A stretch of 64,000 nucleotides of DNA from Haematobia irritans (lineage: Eukaryota > Arthropoda > Insecta > Diptera > Muscidae), in the NCBI RefSeq assembly GCF_050003625.1, contig NC_134397.1, forward strand, positions 197,987,063-198,051,062. Reading direction: 5' to 3'. The position numbers and the translations under genes are program-made. Of the stretch, positions 1 through 9,045 are shown in pieces (the stretch's first letter is position 1; every line of letters begins with the position of its first letter). The notes beneath the pieces are model-generated. The model had not been told where the DNA came from. It saw only the letters and a list, made by a program, of their open reading frames with translations, and did no database searches.

Positions 1-91
1 TTGAATAACTAAAGCTCCTTTATTATTTTGTTTAGTCTGGTTTACTCAATTTAATTAAAAAAATAGTAAATCATAAATTAATATCTTAATA

Positions 92-599
92 ATGCTGCAA
101 AAAAGCGTAGTCAAAAAAGAAGTGAAAATGTTCTTTTTGGGTCCGGAAGTGGTGCAAAATTGGCGGAGAAGCGATGAATGTAATATGAAATTGTCATAGA
201 ACGAATGTCCACCGTTTCAACAGCCGTTGCAATGAATTTGCATCACTTCTTAAGGTGTTATCCGAATTCAGTGTTTTGAATGTGAATTAAAAAATTTTGT
301 TATATTTTCCCAAATAATTCATTTTTATATTTTTTATGATTTTTAATGCATTCTAACGCTTGTTTGAAACGTTTTCCCTCGAATATTTTCAAAAATTCTA
401 TAAAAATTTCTATAATGAATTTAGCATTTTTGTGGCAAAATTTGAATAATTTGTACCATTTTATTTATTCTTACTTTTTTTTAAAGAGAACAAAAAATTA
501 CGCATTAAAATATGAAAAAAATGAAGTAAAAAACCTCCTGTGTAGTTAAAATAATTAACTTCTTTGTGAGGACAACTCCCAATTTTTTTGCTGGGAAAA
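92..599 (+). repeat. CCCAGCAAA-ended dispersed repeat (family M), copy 1
   Basis: A non-coding repeat that recurs, diverged, at 12577-13140 (inverted), 26567-28380 and 28390-31385. Shared landmarks are 'ccggaagtggtgcaaaattg', 'agaagcgatgaat' and a right end 'tttttttgctggga'. The best-preserved copy (12577-13140) has terminal inverted repeats ACCCAGCAAAAAA, so the family is MITE-like. The left end here is degraded ('aatgctgcaaaaaagcg'). No coding capacity is seen; boundaries are approximate. Confidence 0.6.
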
Positions 600-726
600 G
601 TGTGGAACTACTTTTAGTTGTTTTATTATAAATTAATTGTCGAGTTATTTTGATGCCTATATTGTTATTCATTTTTATGAAATAAAACATTAATTGAACC
701 TATAAGTTCAGTCTATAAATTTTCAG

Positions 727-751
727 CTAGGGGGGCTATAGCCCCCCCTAG
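727..751. other. G6/C7 near-perfect palindrome
   Basis: CTAG followed by a run of G, then CTATAG, then a run of C and CTAG. It is palindromic apart from one extra C. It lies exactly where homology to the DD41D transposase pseudogene on its right is lost, so it probably marks the end of another repeat. Confidence 0.5.
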
Positions 752-1390
752 GAAAATTGTCTAGCTACGCTAATGACGCTGAGGCATAATAGAGGTTCTA
801 TGCCGTTAATGTGCCGAATTATCTCATCCTTTAGCTCTTGAATTGCTGCTGCCTTATCGACGTACACCTTTTCTTTCAAATAACCCCAAAGAAAAAAGTC
901 CAACGGTGTCAAATCACATGATCCTGGCGGCCAATTGACATCGCTATTACGTGAGATAACACGGCCATTGAATTTGTTGCGCAAAAGAGCCATTGTTTCG
1001 TTAGCTGTGTGGCAAGTGGCACCGTCCTGCTGAAACTACATATCGTCCACATCCATATCTTCCAATTCGGGCCATAAAAAGTTCGTTATCATCTCACGAT
1101 AGCGAACACCATTCACAGTAACTGCCTGAGCGGCCTCATTTTGGAAAAAATACGGCCCGATGATGCCGCCAGCCCATAAACAGTCACTCTTTGTGGGTGC
1201 ATTGGTTTTTCGACAATCACTCTTGGATTCTCATTCGCCCAAATGCGGCAATTCTGTTTATTGACGAATCCACTGAGGTGAAAATGTGCCTCATCACTGA
1301 AGATGATTTTCTTCGAAAATCGATCATCCACTGTTGCGATTTCCTGGAACCATTCTGCCCATTCACGACGTCCATGGTTCAAATTGAGTA
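751..1390 (-). pseudogene. DD41D (rosa-type) Tc1/mariner transposase, decayed 5'-truncated copy
   Basis: Minus-strand remnant of the catalytic domain of a Tc1/mariner-superfamily transposase, which would cut and paste an element at TA. Visible blocks in order are FSDEAHFHLSGFVNKQNC (first Asp), then FQQDGATCHTA (second Asp) and GSCDLTPLDFFLWGY (third Asp in PLDF). The second-to-third spacing leaves 41 residues between, by my count. The copy is dead: a frameshift falls after the VTV motif near 1160-1175, a TGG-to-TAG stop precedes FQQDG near 1035, and the N-terminal helix-turn-helix half is absent. The C-terminus runs out of homology near 780. It is clearly diverged from the two sister copies at 13559-14271 and 60879-61591. 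Confidence 0.88.
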
Positions 1391-1589
1391 AGTCTGACCC
1401 TTGAAATTTAACAACCTTTTATTATGATCTCTCTTTTTAGCGAAATTTTTTTGGGTGTGTAAATGCCCCTTGAATTGTAAATGTGTCGAATTTTAAATGT
1501 TTTAACGATTTAGCTTGCACCAACATGGGAAAGTTACTACTTCACTAAAAAGGGAGAACTTACTCACAATGGACTTCGACGAAATGGAC

Positions 1590-3240
1590 CAACATTTTTC
1601 AAATTTTATTTTTATATAAAATTTTGTCAAAATTTTATTTCTATAGAAAATTTTGTCAACATTTTATATCTATAGAAAATTTTATTTTTATAGAAAGTTT
1701 TGTCAAAATTTTAGTTCTATAGAACATTTGGTCAAAATTTTATTTCTATTCAACATTTCGTCCACATTTTAGTTCTTTAGAAAATTTTGTGAAAATTTTA
1801 TTTCTATATAAAATTTTGTCAAAATGTTATTTCTATATAAAATTTTGTCAAAATTTAATTTTTTTTAAAATTTTGGTCAACATTTTATTTCTATAGAAAA
1901 TTTTGTCAAAGTTTTATTTCTATAAGAAAATTTGGTCAAAATTTCAGTTCTATATAAATTTTGTCAAAATTTTAGTTTTATAGAAATTTTTGTCAAAATT
2001 TTAGTTCTATAGAAGCTTTTGTCAAAATTTTATTTCTATAGAAAATTTTGTCAAAATTTTAGTTCTATAGAAAATTTTGTCAAAATTTTAGTTCTATAGA
2101 AAATTTTGTCAAAATTTTAGTTTTATAGAAATTTTTGTCAAAATTTTAGTTCTATAGAAAATTTTGTCAAAATTTTAGCTCTATATAAAATTTTGTAAAA
2201 ATTTTAATTCTATAGAAAATTTTGTCAAAAAATTTTTTTTTCAATAGAAAATTTTGTCAAAATTGTATTTCTTTTATTTTTATTTGTCAAATCTTTATAT
2301 TTTATTTGCCAAAATTTTATTTCTATAGAACATTTTGCTAAAATTTTTATTTCTATAGAAAATTTTACAAACATTTTATTTCTATAAAAAATGCTGTCAA
2401 AATTTTATTTCTATAGAAAATTTAGTCAAAATTTTATTTCTATGAAAATTTTGTCAAAATTTTATTTCTATAGAAAATTTTGTCAAAATTTTATTTATAC
2501 AGAAAATTTTGTCACAATTTTATTTCTATAGAAAATTTTGTCAAAATTTTATTTCTATAGAATAGATTGTCAAAATTTTATTTCTATAGAAAATATTGTC
2601 AAAATTTTATTTCTATAGAAAATATTGTCAAAATTTTATTTCTATTGAAAATTTAGTCAAAATTTTATTTCTATGGAAAATTTTGTCTAAATTTTATTGC
2701 TATACAAAATTTTGTCAAAATTTTATTTCTATAGAAAATTTTGTCAAAATTTTATTTCTATAGAATATTTTGTCAAAATTTTATTTCTACAGAACAGTTT
2801 GTCAAAATTTTATTTCTATAGAAAATTTTGTCAGAATTTTATTTCTACAGAATAGTTTGTCAAAATTTTATTTCTATAGACATTTTTTTCCAAGATTTTA
2901 TTTCTATAGAAAATTTTGTCACCATTTTATTTCTATAGAAAATTTTACCAACATTTTATTTCTATAAACAATTTTGTTAAAATTTTATTTCTATAGAAAA
3001 TTTAATCAAGACTTTATTTCTATAGAAAATTTTGTCAAAATTTTATTTCTATAGAAAATTTTGTCAAAATTTTATTTCTATAGAAAACTTTGCCAAAATT
3101 TTATTTCTATAGAAAATTTTGTCAACATTTTATTTCTGTAGAAAATCTTGTCAAAATTTTAGTTTTATAGAAAATTTTGTCAAAATTTTATTTCTATAGA
3201 CAATTTTGTCAAATGTTTTTCTATAGAAAATTTTGTCAAA
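1590..3240 (+). repeat. 29-bp minisatellite array A
   Basis: Tandem array of about 29-bp units of the form 'gtcaaaattttatttctatagaaaatttt', with scattered substitutions and short indels. Each unit contains the perfect 14-bp palindrome TTTTCTATAGAAAA and the near-palindrome ATTTTGTCAAAAT. ORFs of phenylalanine, tyrosine, lysine and asparagine crossing the array are artefacts of the repeat. Orientation is called + when the strand reads GTCAAAATTTT. Confidence 0.95.
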
Positions 3241-4322
3241 CAATAAAGCGATTTTAGATGATTAATATTTGTTATTGTTCTCTAATATCTAAAAGGCAGC
3301 CTTCGTAATCACAAAAGTCTTATTTGACTTTTTCCAAAAATTTATTGTATAGGTGGTTTCAATTGGGCTATGCCACAAAAGTTCGTATCAGAATACCCAA
3401 TTGCAATAAAAGTTCTCAATAAATTCCAAATTTGAAGTATACAGGATATGTATTGATCACATCAAACTTTTCATATATTTTAATATGATAAACTAGCAAT
3501 TGGGATCGGTTCCGCTTGATAACCATTTTTTTGTTTTGTGAAGCATAGTTGTTCGTCACATATTCTGGAGATTTTCGAGAAGCGTGTGAATATAATTTTT
3601 GTTGTGTATTTATTTTCATTTCATCGAACATTCAATCTATTCAAATTTTATAATTTCGTTTATGGACGGACACTGCTGTACACCTACTCCACAACACCTG
3701 CCCTGATGTCTGACCAAAAAATACGGATAATTTTGAAAGAGACATACTTGTAGACGACGATACAGACAACGTTGACTGGGAGCATATTTGTGGGTTACTT
3801 GATACCCCAACGAACGTATTTTAATGTTGATCACGATGACAACGACATGGTTGTTAACAAATATTTTTTGGCAATTTTCTCATCGTTTAGATGAAGTCAC
3901 AAAGGATGATGCTGTTGGCGGCAGCGGCTGCTGCTTTCGCTTATTTGTGAGGTCCATGGAGGTGGTCGGTCGGTAAACCTATCGATTGTTGTTGACAATA
4001 CTATAGCATTGTTGGGAGGTCAATTAATGATGTTGGCCTACAGAGACATATCTTGTGGAGGATACTCCATCAGAAGTATGGTGATGATGACGATGATGCT
4101 GAGCATAATTTTATGAAATGTATTAAATTTTAGACCATATGGTATGATTTCTTATTTTTTGGATTTTATTCTTTGCATGCTGTGTCAAAACAAAAAGTGT
4201 TAAAGTCAAGGATATTATAACACTTGTGGGTGAAAGGACTCTATATGATGGGGTAAGAGGAATCTTGGTATACTCTACAATGATTCAGACTATTAAAAAT
4301 GGATTTGAACGGTTTTATTGGA
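3241..4322. other. Apparently single-copy non-coding stretch
   Basis: No gene or repeat recognised. The sequence contains moderately GC-richer, trinucleotide-like patches around 3910-3940 and 4080-4100. The short open frames present lack family motifs. Confidence 0.4.
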
Positions 4323-4323
4323 A

Positions 4324-4468
4324 CCCAGCAAAACATCTGATTACCAACTAATCTTGGAGGTAACTAAGTTGAAAGTTGGTAAGCAATTACTATTAAAGAG
4401 AAATCTTGGTTAATTTAACATTATTTCAAACCACACGGTAATGCTAGCTGCATATTTATTTTGCTGGG
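4324..4468. repeat. Short MITE with CCCAGCAAAA terminal inverted repeats
   Basis: A 145-bp segment begins CCCAGCAAAA (4324-4333) and ends TTTTGCTGGG (4459-4468), a perfect 10-bp inverted pair. The ends match those of family M (for example 12577-13140), but the interior differs. It is a plausible non-autonomous element mobilised by the same machinery. Confidence 0.55.
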
Positions 4469-4494
4469 AATGATGAATATGACGAACAGGGCCA

Positions 4495-4775
4495 TAATTT
4501 TCTATAGAAATAACATTTTGACAAAATTTCCTATAGAAATATAACTATGACAAAATTTTCCATAGAAATAAAATTTTGACAACATTTTCCATAGAACTAA
4601 AATTTTGACAAAATTTTCTATAGAAATAAAATGTTAACAAAATTTTCTAAAGAAATGAAATGTTAACAAAATTTTCCATAGAAATAAAATTTTGACAAAA
4701 TTTTCTAATGAAATAAAATGTTGACAAAATTTTCTATAGAAATAAAATTTTGCAAAAATTTTCTATAGAAATAAG
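4495..4775 (-). repeat. 29-bp minisatellite array B
   Basis: The same unit as array A on the opposite strand (reads 'ttttctatagaaataaaattttgac'), about 10 units. It directly adjoins the short left remnant (4776-4837) of the repeat interrupted by the LINE; array C lies on the other side in the same orientation. Confidence 0.93.
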
Positions 4776-4834
4776 GTTCAAGTGTGGTTCATTGTTGGGT
4801 TTAATGAACTGCCTGAATTTATTCTGATGATTGG

Positions 4835-4837
<3 letters not shown>
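4776..4837 (-). repeat. Left remnant of the repeat split by the LINE
   Basis: Continues on the minus strand from the P-family sequence that ends at 8850, as shown by the 16-bp duplication TTCTGATGATTGGTTG at 4822-4837 and 8850-8865. It merges at 4775 into minisatellite array B. Confidence 0.6.
4822..4837. repeat. Target-site duplication of the LINE, 3' side
   Basis: TTCTGATGATTGGTTG matches 8850-8865 exactly. Its last bases merge with the (TTG)n tail, so the inner boundary may be off by up to 3 bp. Confidence 0.9.

Positions 4838-4868
<31 letters not shown>
4838..4868 (-). repeat. (CAA)n 3' tail of the LINE
   Basis: About ten TTG units on the plus strand (CAA on the element strand) sit between the 3' UTR and the target duplication. 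This simple-repeat tail takes the place of poly(A). Confidence 0.85.
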
Positions 4869-4957
4869 AGCCCCTGTGGAAATGGTATAGAAAAAAAAAA
4901 ACAAAACAAAACAAACAAAGGATAGACGATTACAAACAAATACAGGGATTACACATT

Positions 4958-7900
4958 TCAAGCATCCACATCGAGTTCAAGGAATCGTGCTGCCTCAACT
5001 GGATGTGTCCAAAGCGAAGCAGGTGTCAGATCTGTCGGTCTAGCAGGACATTCGAAGAGGTGCCTCGTGATATGAGGCGAGTGTCCACAATTCGGGCAAA
5101 CATTCTGAATTGCCGGGTTCAATACGGAGAGGTAACTATTTAGATACCTAGAGATCCCCGATCTTAGCTGGGATAGCACCGACCTGGTTTCTCTAGGAAG
5201 CCGTCTCTCATTTTCACTGATCGGTGGTGGCCTACCTCCCAGTACAACACTGCACTGGTAGGAGTTGATCGCATCTTGAACCGCTGCCGTGTGCACTGCC
5301 CTCAATGCCGTCCTTATTCCCTCATCACTGTCATCGCCGATCACATGTTCTATTGACTGCAAGTCCTTCCTAAAATCAAACCGAATGGGTCTACCCCTCT
5401 CGGTCGTTGCCCTCCTTGAGGTGGCGTGGTTTGGGTGGTTTACACTTCTACACTTTATCAGGTGCTGTTGGGTGAGGAGGGTGCAGTGTTGCCTCACCGA
5501 TAGCATTTTGGACTCATGATGCAGATGCTGTTCCGGGGTCTTGGAGTGACATCCGGTCGTAATCCGCAGCGCAGTATTTTGCACCGTCTGGAGATTTCTC
5601 CATTGGGTATCGCTAATACTGGGAGTCCAAGCAGGGGCTGCGTAATCGATAAGGGGACGACCAATAGACTCGTAGGTCTTTTGTTTCGCCTCTTTATCTT
5701 TCCCCCAGGTGCTACCAGCCAATGCCTTCAGGATCTTGTTTCTGCTCCCAACCTTCTTAGCTACCATTTCCGCATGTTTACCAAAGAGGAACAGGCTATC
5801 AAACGTCACACCAAGAACCTTGGGGTTCTTGGTAGTGGGGATACTCTGGCCACGAATGTGGATATCGAGTTCCATGTTCACCTCTTTAGTCCACGATGTG
5901 AAGATGGTCGCTGTGGATTTGGGGGCAGAAAGTTTCAGATTCCTGTCGTCAAAGAAATCCCTAAGTGCAGGTAAGTAGTCATTTATCCTCACCTCAAGCT
6001 CCCTTATGTCTCTACCTGTGGTCACTATGGAACAATCATCCGCATAGGTTATCAGGTGGACATCTGGTGGTGGTTGGGGAGCTCCAGCCACGTAGAAATT
6101 GAAGAGGAGGGGGGACAATACACCGCCTTGAGGTACGGCCTGTTTGTTCCTCCTGGGCGTTGATCTTTTTCCTCTAAATTCCACATAGGACTGTCTGCCA
6201 GCCATGTAGTTCGCCAACCATCTCTTGAGATTATTGGGAAGGGTGGTTCCCAGAATGTCTCCCAAGAGCGTGGTGTGGTTCACCGTATCGAACGCTTTAG
6301 ACAAGTCCAGTGCTACGAGAATCGAACGTTTATGCGGCCTCTTACTGTTTAGTCCCTCTGCAATGTTGGCTGTTAATTCACACAAAGCAGTGGTTGTACT
6401 CCTGCCCGAGCGGAAACCATGCTGATGTTCTGCCAACATTAGATGTTCTGAAAAGCAGGGCAGTAAAATAGCCTCCAGAATCTTCGTTACGGGGGACAAA
6501 AGAGTAATTGGTCGATACGAGTCTCCAAGGTGTGCCTGTTTCCCTGGTTTCAGAACAGGAACAACCTTCCCTATTTTCCAGATGTCCGGTATTTCAAGGG
6601 TGTTGAGACAAGTATTGAAGATGTGGGTCAGATATCTAACACCATTCTCTCCAATATGTTTCAACATCCTCGTAGCCAAACCATCTGGGCCAATCGCTGT
6701 GGAGCTCTTGGCGGCCTTTATCGCCTGGAGAACATTCTCCCGACTGATGACCATAGGTGGGTTGTCCTGTGTGAGGGCACAGAAGACTCGCCTTTGCTTT
6801 CTACTTGCACGATCGACTGATTGGGGGTGCTCGACAAATTGTCTGCAGAAAGCATTCGCTGCACCTGTGTCGTCTTTCGGAGTTTGCCCCCCAAACAATA
6901 TGGAAATGTTATCCGTAGGTTTGGGGTTCGAGAGGTTCCTGATCGTAGACCACAGCCGTTTGGATCCGAGATCAGACTCCTCCAAATGCTTGCGCCACTT
7001 TTCTCGCTTGTGGGTGGCAACAAGTCGGTCGATCTCCTTAGCGAGACTCGGGATCCTAGGGTCAGCTGGGTCTACTTTCCGGATCTCGTCCCTCTTATCC
7101 GCCAACCTTGATGCTTCCATGGGGAAATTCGGACGGATGTCGGGGATCCATCCCGCTGGTATGCACCTTTTACACGCCCTATTCAAGACATCCCTGAAGA
7201 ATTTCTCTCCAGCCGGCGCTGACGTTGGCAGGGGGGCAGTGGCAAACTCGTACTCGGTTAGCGAGGTAAAAAGCTCCCAATTAGCTTTACCAAAGTTCAT
7301 AAACGTCTTCTCCTCTGGAATTACGGTGTCTGTCCCTAAGTCAATAGACACTGTGATCGGGAGGTGGTCGGAATTCATGGCTATGTCTACATGCCATGAG
7401 GTCTGAGCCACGAGGTCAGAGCTAACCATGGTGATGTCAGGGGAGCTTCGGCAGGTGGCCGTTATGCGAGTCGGGTGGTTTTCGTTCAGTACACAGAAAT
7501 CTGTGTCATCCACCTGATCCGCAATCAATTCTCCTCTGGCATCACATCCAAGCTCTGAATACCAGCTGTCATGATGCGCATTCAGGTCGCCTAACAGGAT
7601 AGTACGCACATTGTTGAGGTGGGGCCTCAACATAGGTTTGTATCCTGTCTGGCAAACAGAATCGGGAGGAATATATACGTTTAGAATACATATATCTTCC
7701 TCCCCCACCGTGACAGTTATCCCCTGTATCTCCAAATGGGGATCGGTCGTGGTCAGTGGCATGGGTCTGTATCTCACGGAATCATGGACAATGAAGGCTA
7801 TTCCCCCTCCGGCATTCCTTTCTCTGTCTTGCCTAATCACAGAGTAGCAGGATGATCTCGTGAGACCATTCCTGCTGGAGAGCTTGGTCTCCTGGAGCGC

Positions 7901-8749
7901 GGTTATGAGAATACCCCTCTTGTCCATGAAATCCGTGATTTCAGTAATCTTCCTTGTCAGTCCATTACAATTCCACTGTAGGATCTTGAGACCACTCAAC
8001 TGGTTCCCAGCAGTGGACGGGACAGTCCGAACTATTGAATGGGCTGACGAGGAAGAGTCTATGGTAGTCTGTCGTGGATGTCGGGTGTTAACTATGGGGT
8101 GGGGTTGCTGAAATTGTTGGATTCTCCGGCAGCAGGTTCCAACAAAGTCAGGGGTATATTGATCAGAATTCCTGAGGCCTGAGCATCTCAGGTGCGTCGA
8201 GGTCTTGCAGATGGAACACCTAACCGGTTTAGCTGCCTATGTGTATCTCTTTCTGCAAGCCTGACATGTCTCTGGACCAGATATACTGTTATTTACGGAC
8301 GGACTCGGATTTGACAAAAGTGTTGATGTGGTTGTATCGTGTGATGATGTGGGGGGATGGGTCATGACAGGTGATGTGGGGTCTGCAGTCACAACGTGAG
8401 AGGGTCTCACTGTTGTGACTACAGGAGGGGGCGACATGGGGGGCAAGCGCACACAGGTGGGACTCTTGAATGTAGGATTGTAATCACCTACATTCCTGAG
8501 TCCCGAGCAACGCAGGTGTACCCAGTTGTGACATTCGCTGCACATCACGGAGTAACCTCCGCGCGTGACCTGCCGCGAACAGACCGGACACACATACTTC
8601 ACTGGACCTGGATTGCTTTCAATGTCGCCAGCACGAAGGAGAAGAATTCTGAGCAGACTGGCTGGCAGACTCTGCCCAGGAGGGAAAAAGGGATGGGGAA
8701 TGGGATGGGATGTTGGATGGGATTTGGGAAAGGGGTGGGGACGGGTTTT
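4958..8749 (-). CDS. LINE polyprotein: 2A leader, two PHD-like zinc fingers, AP endonuclease, reverse transcriptase, CCHC knuckle; one in-frame amber
   Basis: One frame runs from 8749 to the TGA at 4958-4960 and is broken only by TAG at 8237-8239. In order: Pro-rich leader; GDIESNPGP (8603-8629); finger 1 C-x2-C-x12-C-x2-C-x4-H-x2-C (from about 8590); finger 2 with identical spacing and the TAG inside it. The EN follows (numbering the 1013-residue block that starts at 7999): ALQET E37, GDLN 137-140, SDH 210-212. The RT has YRPI 495-498, LDLSKAFD 564-571, PQGGVLSPLLF 623-633 and catalytic YADD 652-655. The C-terminal knuckle is C968-x2-C971-x8-H980-x3-C984. EN nicks target DNA and RT copies the element RNA there (target-primed reverse transcription). 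The frame has no AUG between the upstream stop (8750-8752) and the 2A motif, so its start is unresolved; the block at 7999 begins with TTG and is not a true start. All catalytic residues look intact. Confidence 0.92.
8603..8629 (-). other. 2A-type ribosome-skipping motif, GDIESNPGP
   Basis: Minus-strand codons for G-D-I-E-S-N-P-G-P, preceded by a Leu/Arg-rich stretch (LLRILLLRA, 8630-8656). This matches the 2A consensus D-x-E-x-N-P-G-P with its hydrophobic upstream helix. In known 2A peptides the ribosome fails to form the last Gly-Pro bond, so separate proteins arise without a protease. Here the break would fall between 8606 and 8605, leaving Pro as the first residue of the zinc-finger/EN/RT protein. 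Activity is inferred from the motif only. Confidence 0.85.
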
Positions 8750-8849
8750 CTATACCTACTTGATTTCCCAAGGGGAAGTTGCAGTCCTTGGACAAGGACG
8801 TGGTCCTTGTGTCGACCCCGGTACGAAGAACCGACTGCAGTGAGGGCCG

Positions 8850-9045
8850 TTCTGATGATTGGTTGATAGTTTTGCTGCAAGTAGAGGATGCTGATGAGGA
8901 ATGTGGTAATTCCGAAACGTGCGTCCATCCAACCATCTTGTAGTCTATAGGGCTTTGCCCAAATAAATTTGACAAACATTCTTTTCCTCTGTTGATTAAG
9001 CTACATTTGTAGTTTAGTCTATGTATGGTTTTAAGCTGAACTAAA
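8850..9045 (-). repeat. P-family foldback repeat, LINE-interrupted copy
   Basis: Homologous to the foldback element at 32509-32730 and to 24905-25115. Shared sequence includes 'gggctttgcccaaataaatt' and the arm 'aagctacatttgtagttta'. The copy continues at 4776-4837 across the LINE. Its first 16 bp (8850-8865) are the LINE target duplication. It joins minisatellite array C at 9045. Confidence 0.75.

Larger units (their letters stand above)
4838..8849 (-). mobile_element. Non-LTR retrotransposon (LINE) with 2A, PHD-like fingers, EN and RT; about 4.0 kb
   Basis: The element lies on the minus strand. It is bounded by the 16-bp direct repeat TTCTGATGATTGGTTG at 8850-8865 and 4822-4837. It ends in a (CAA)n tail, seen as (TTG)n at 4838-4868 on the plus strand, with no poly(A) signal needed to explain it. 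A 5' leader (about 8750-8849) precedes one long frame (8749-4958) and a 3' UTR of about 90 bp. GC content is clearly higher than the surroundings. The RT has no following RNase H domain, which suggests a jockey/CR1-like rather than an I/R1-like group; the exact clade is not settled from the sequence alone. The exact duplication and almost intact frame point to a young insertion. Whether the 5' end is full length is uncertain. Confidence 0.93.

Noticed and set aside
4834..4868. (GTT)n as an independent microsatellite with a Thr-rich ORF
   Set aside because: It is the 3' tail of the LINE; the Thr-rich frame is an artefact of it.
6582..7406. Plus-strand frames up to 274 residues across 5.2-8.1 kb
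   Set aside because: Antisense shadows of the LINE endonuclease/RT frame, which carries all catalytic motifs on the minus strand.
7997..7999. Codon at 7999 as the start of an independent EN-RT protein
   Set aside because: It is TTG, and the same frame is open upstream through the linker and fingers, broken only by the TAG at 8237-8239.
8599..8979. Minus-strand frame of 126 residues overlapping the LINE 5' end
   Set aside because: It crosses the target duplication from the P repeat into the LINE leader and is out of frame with the 2A motif and fingers.
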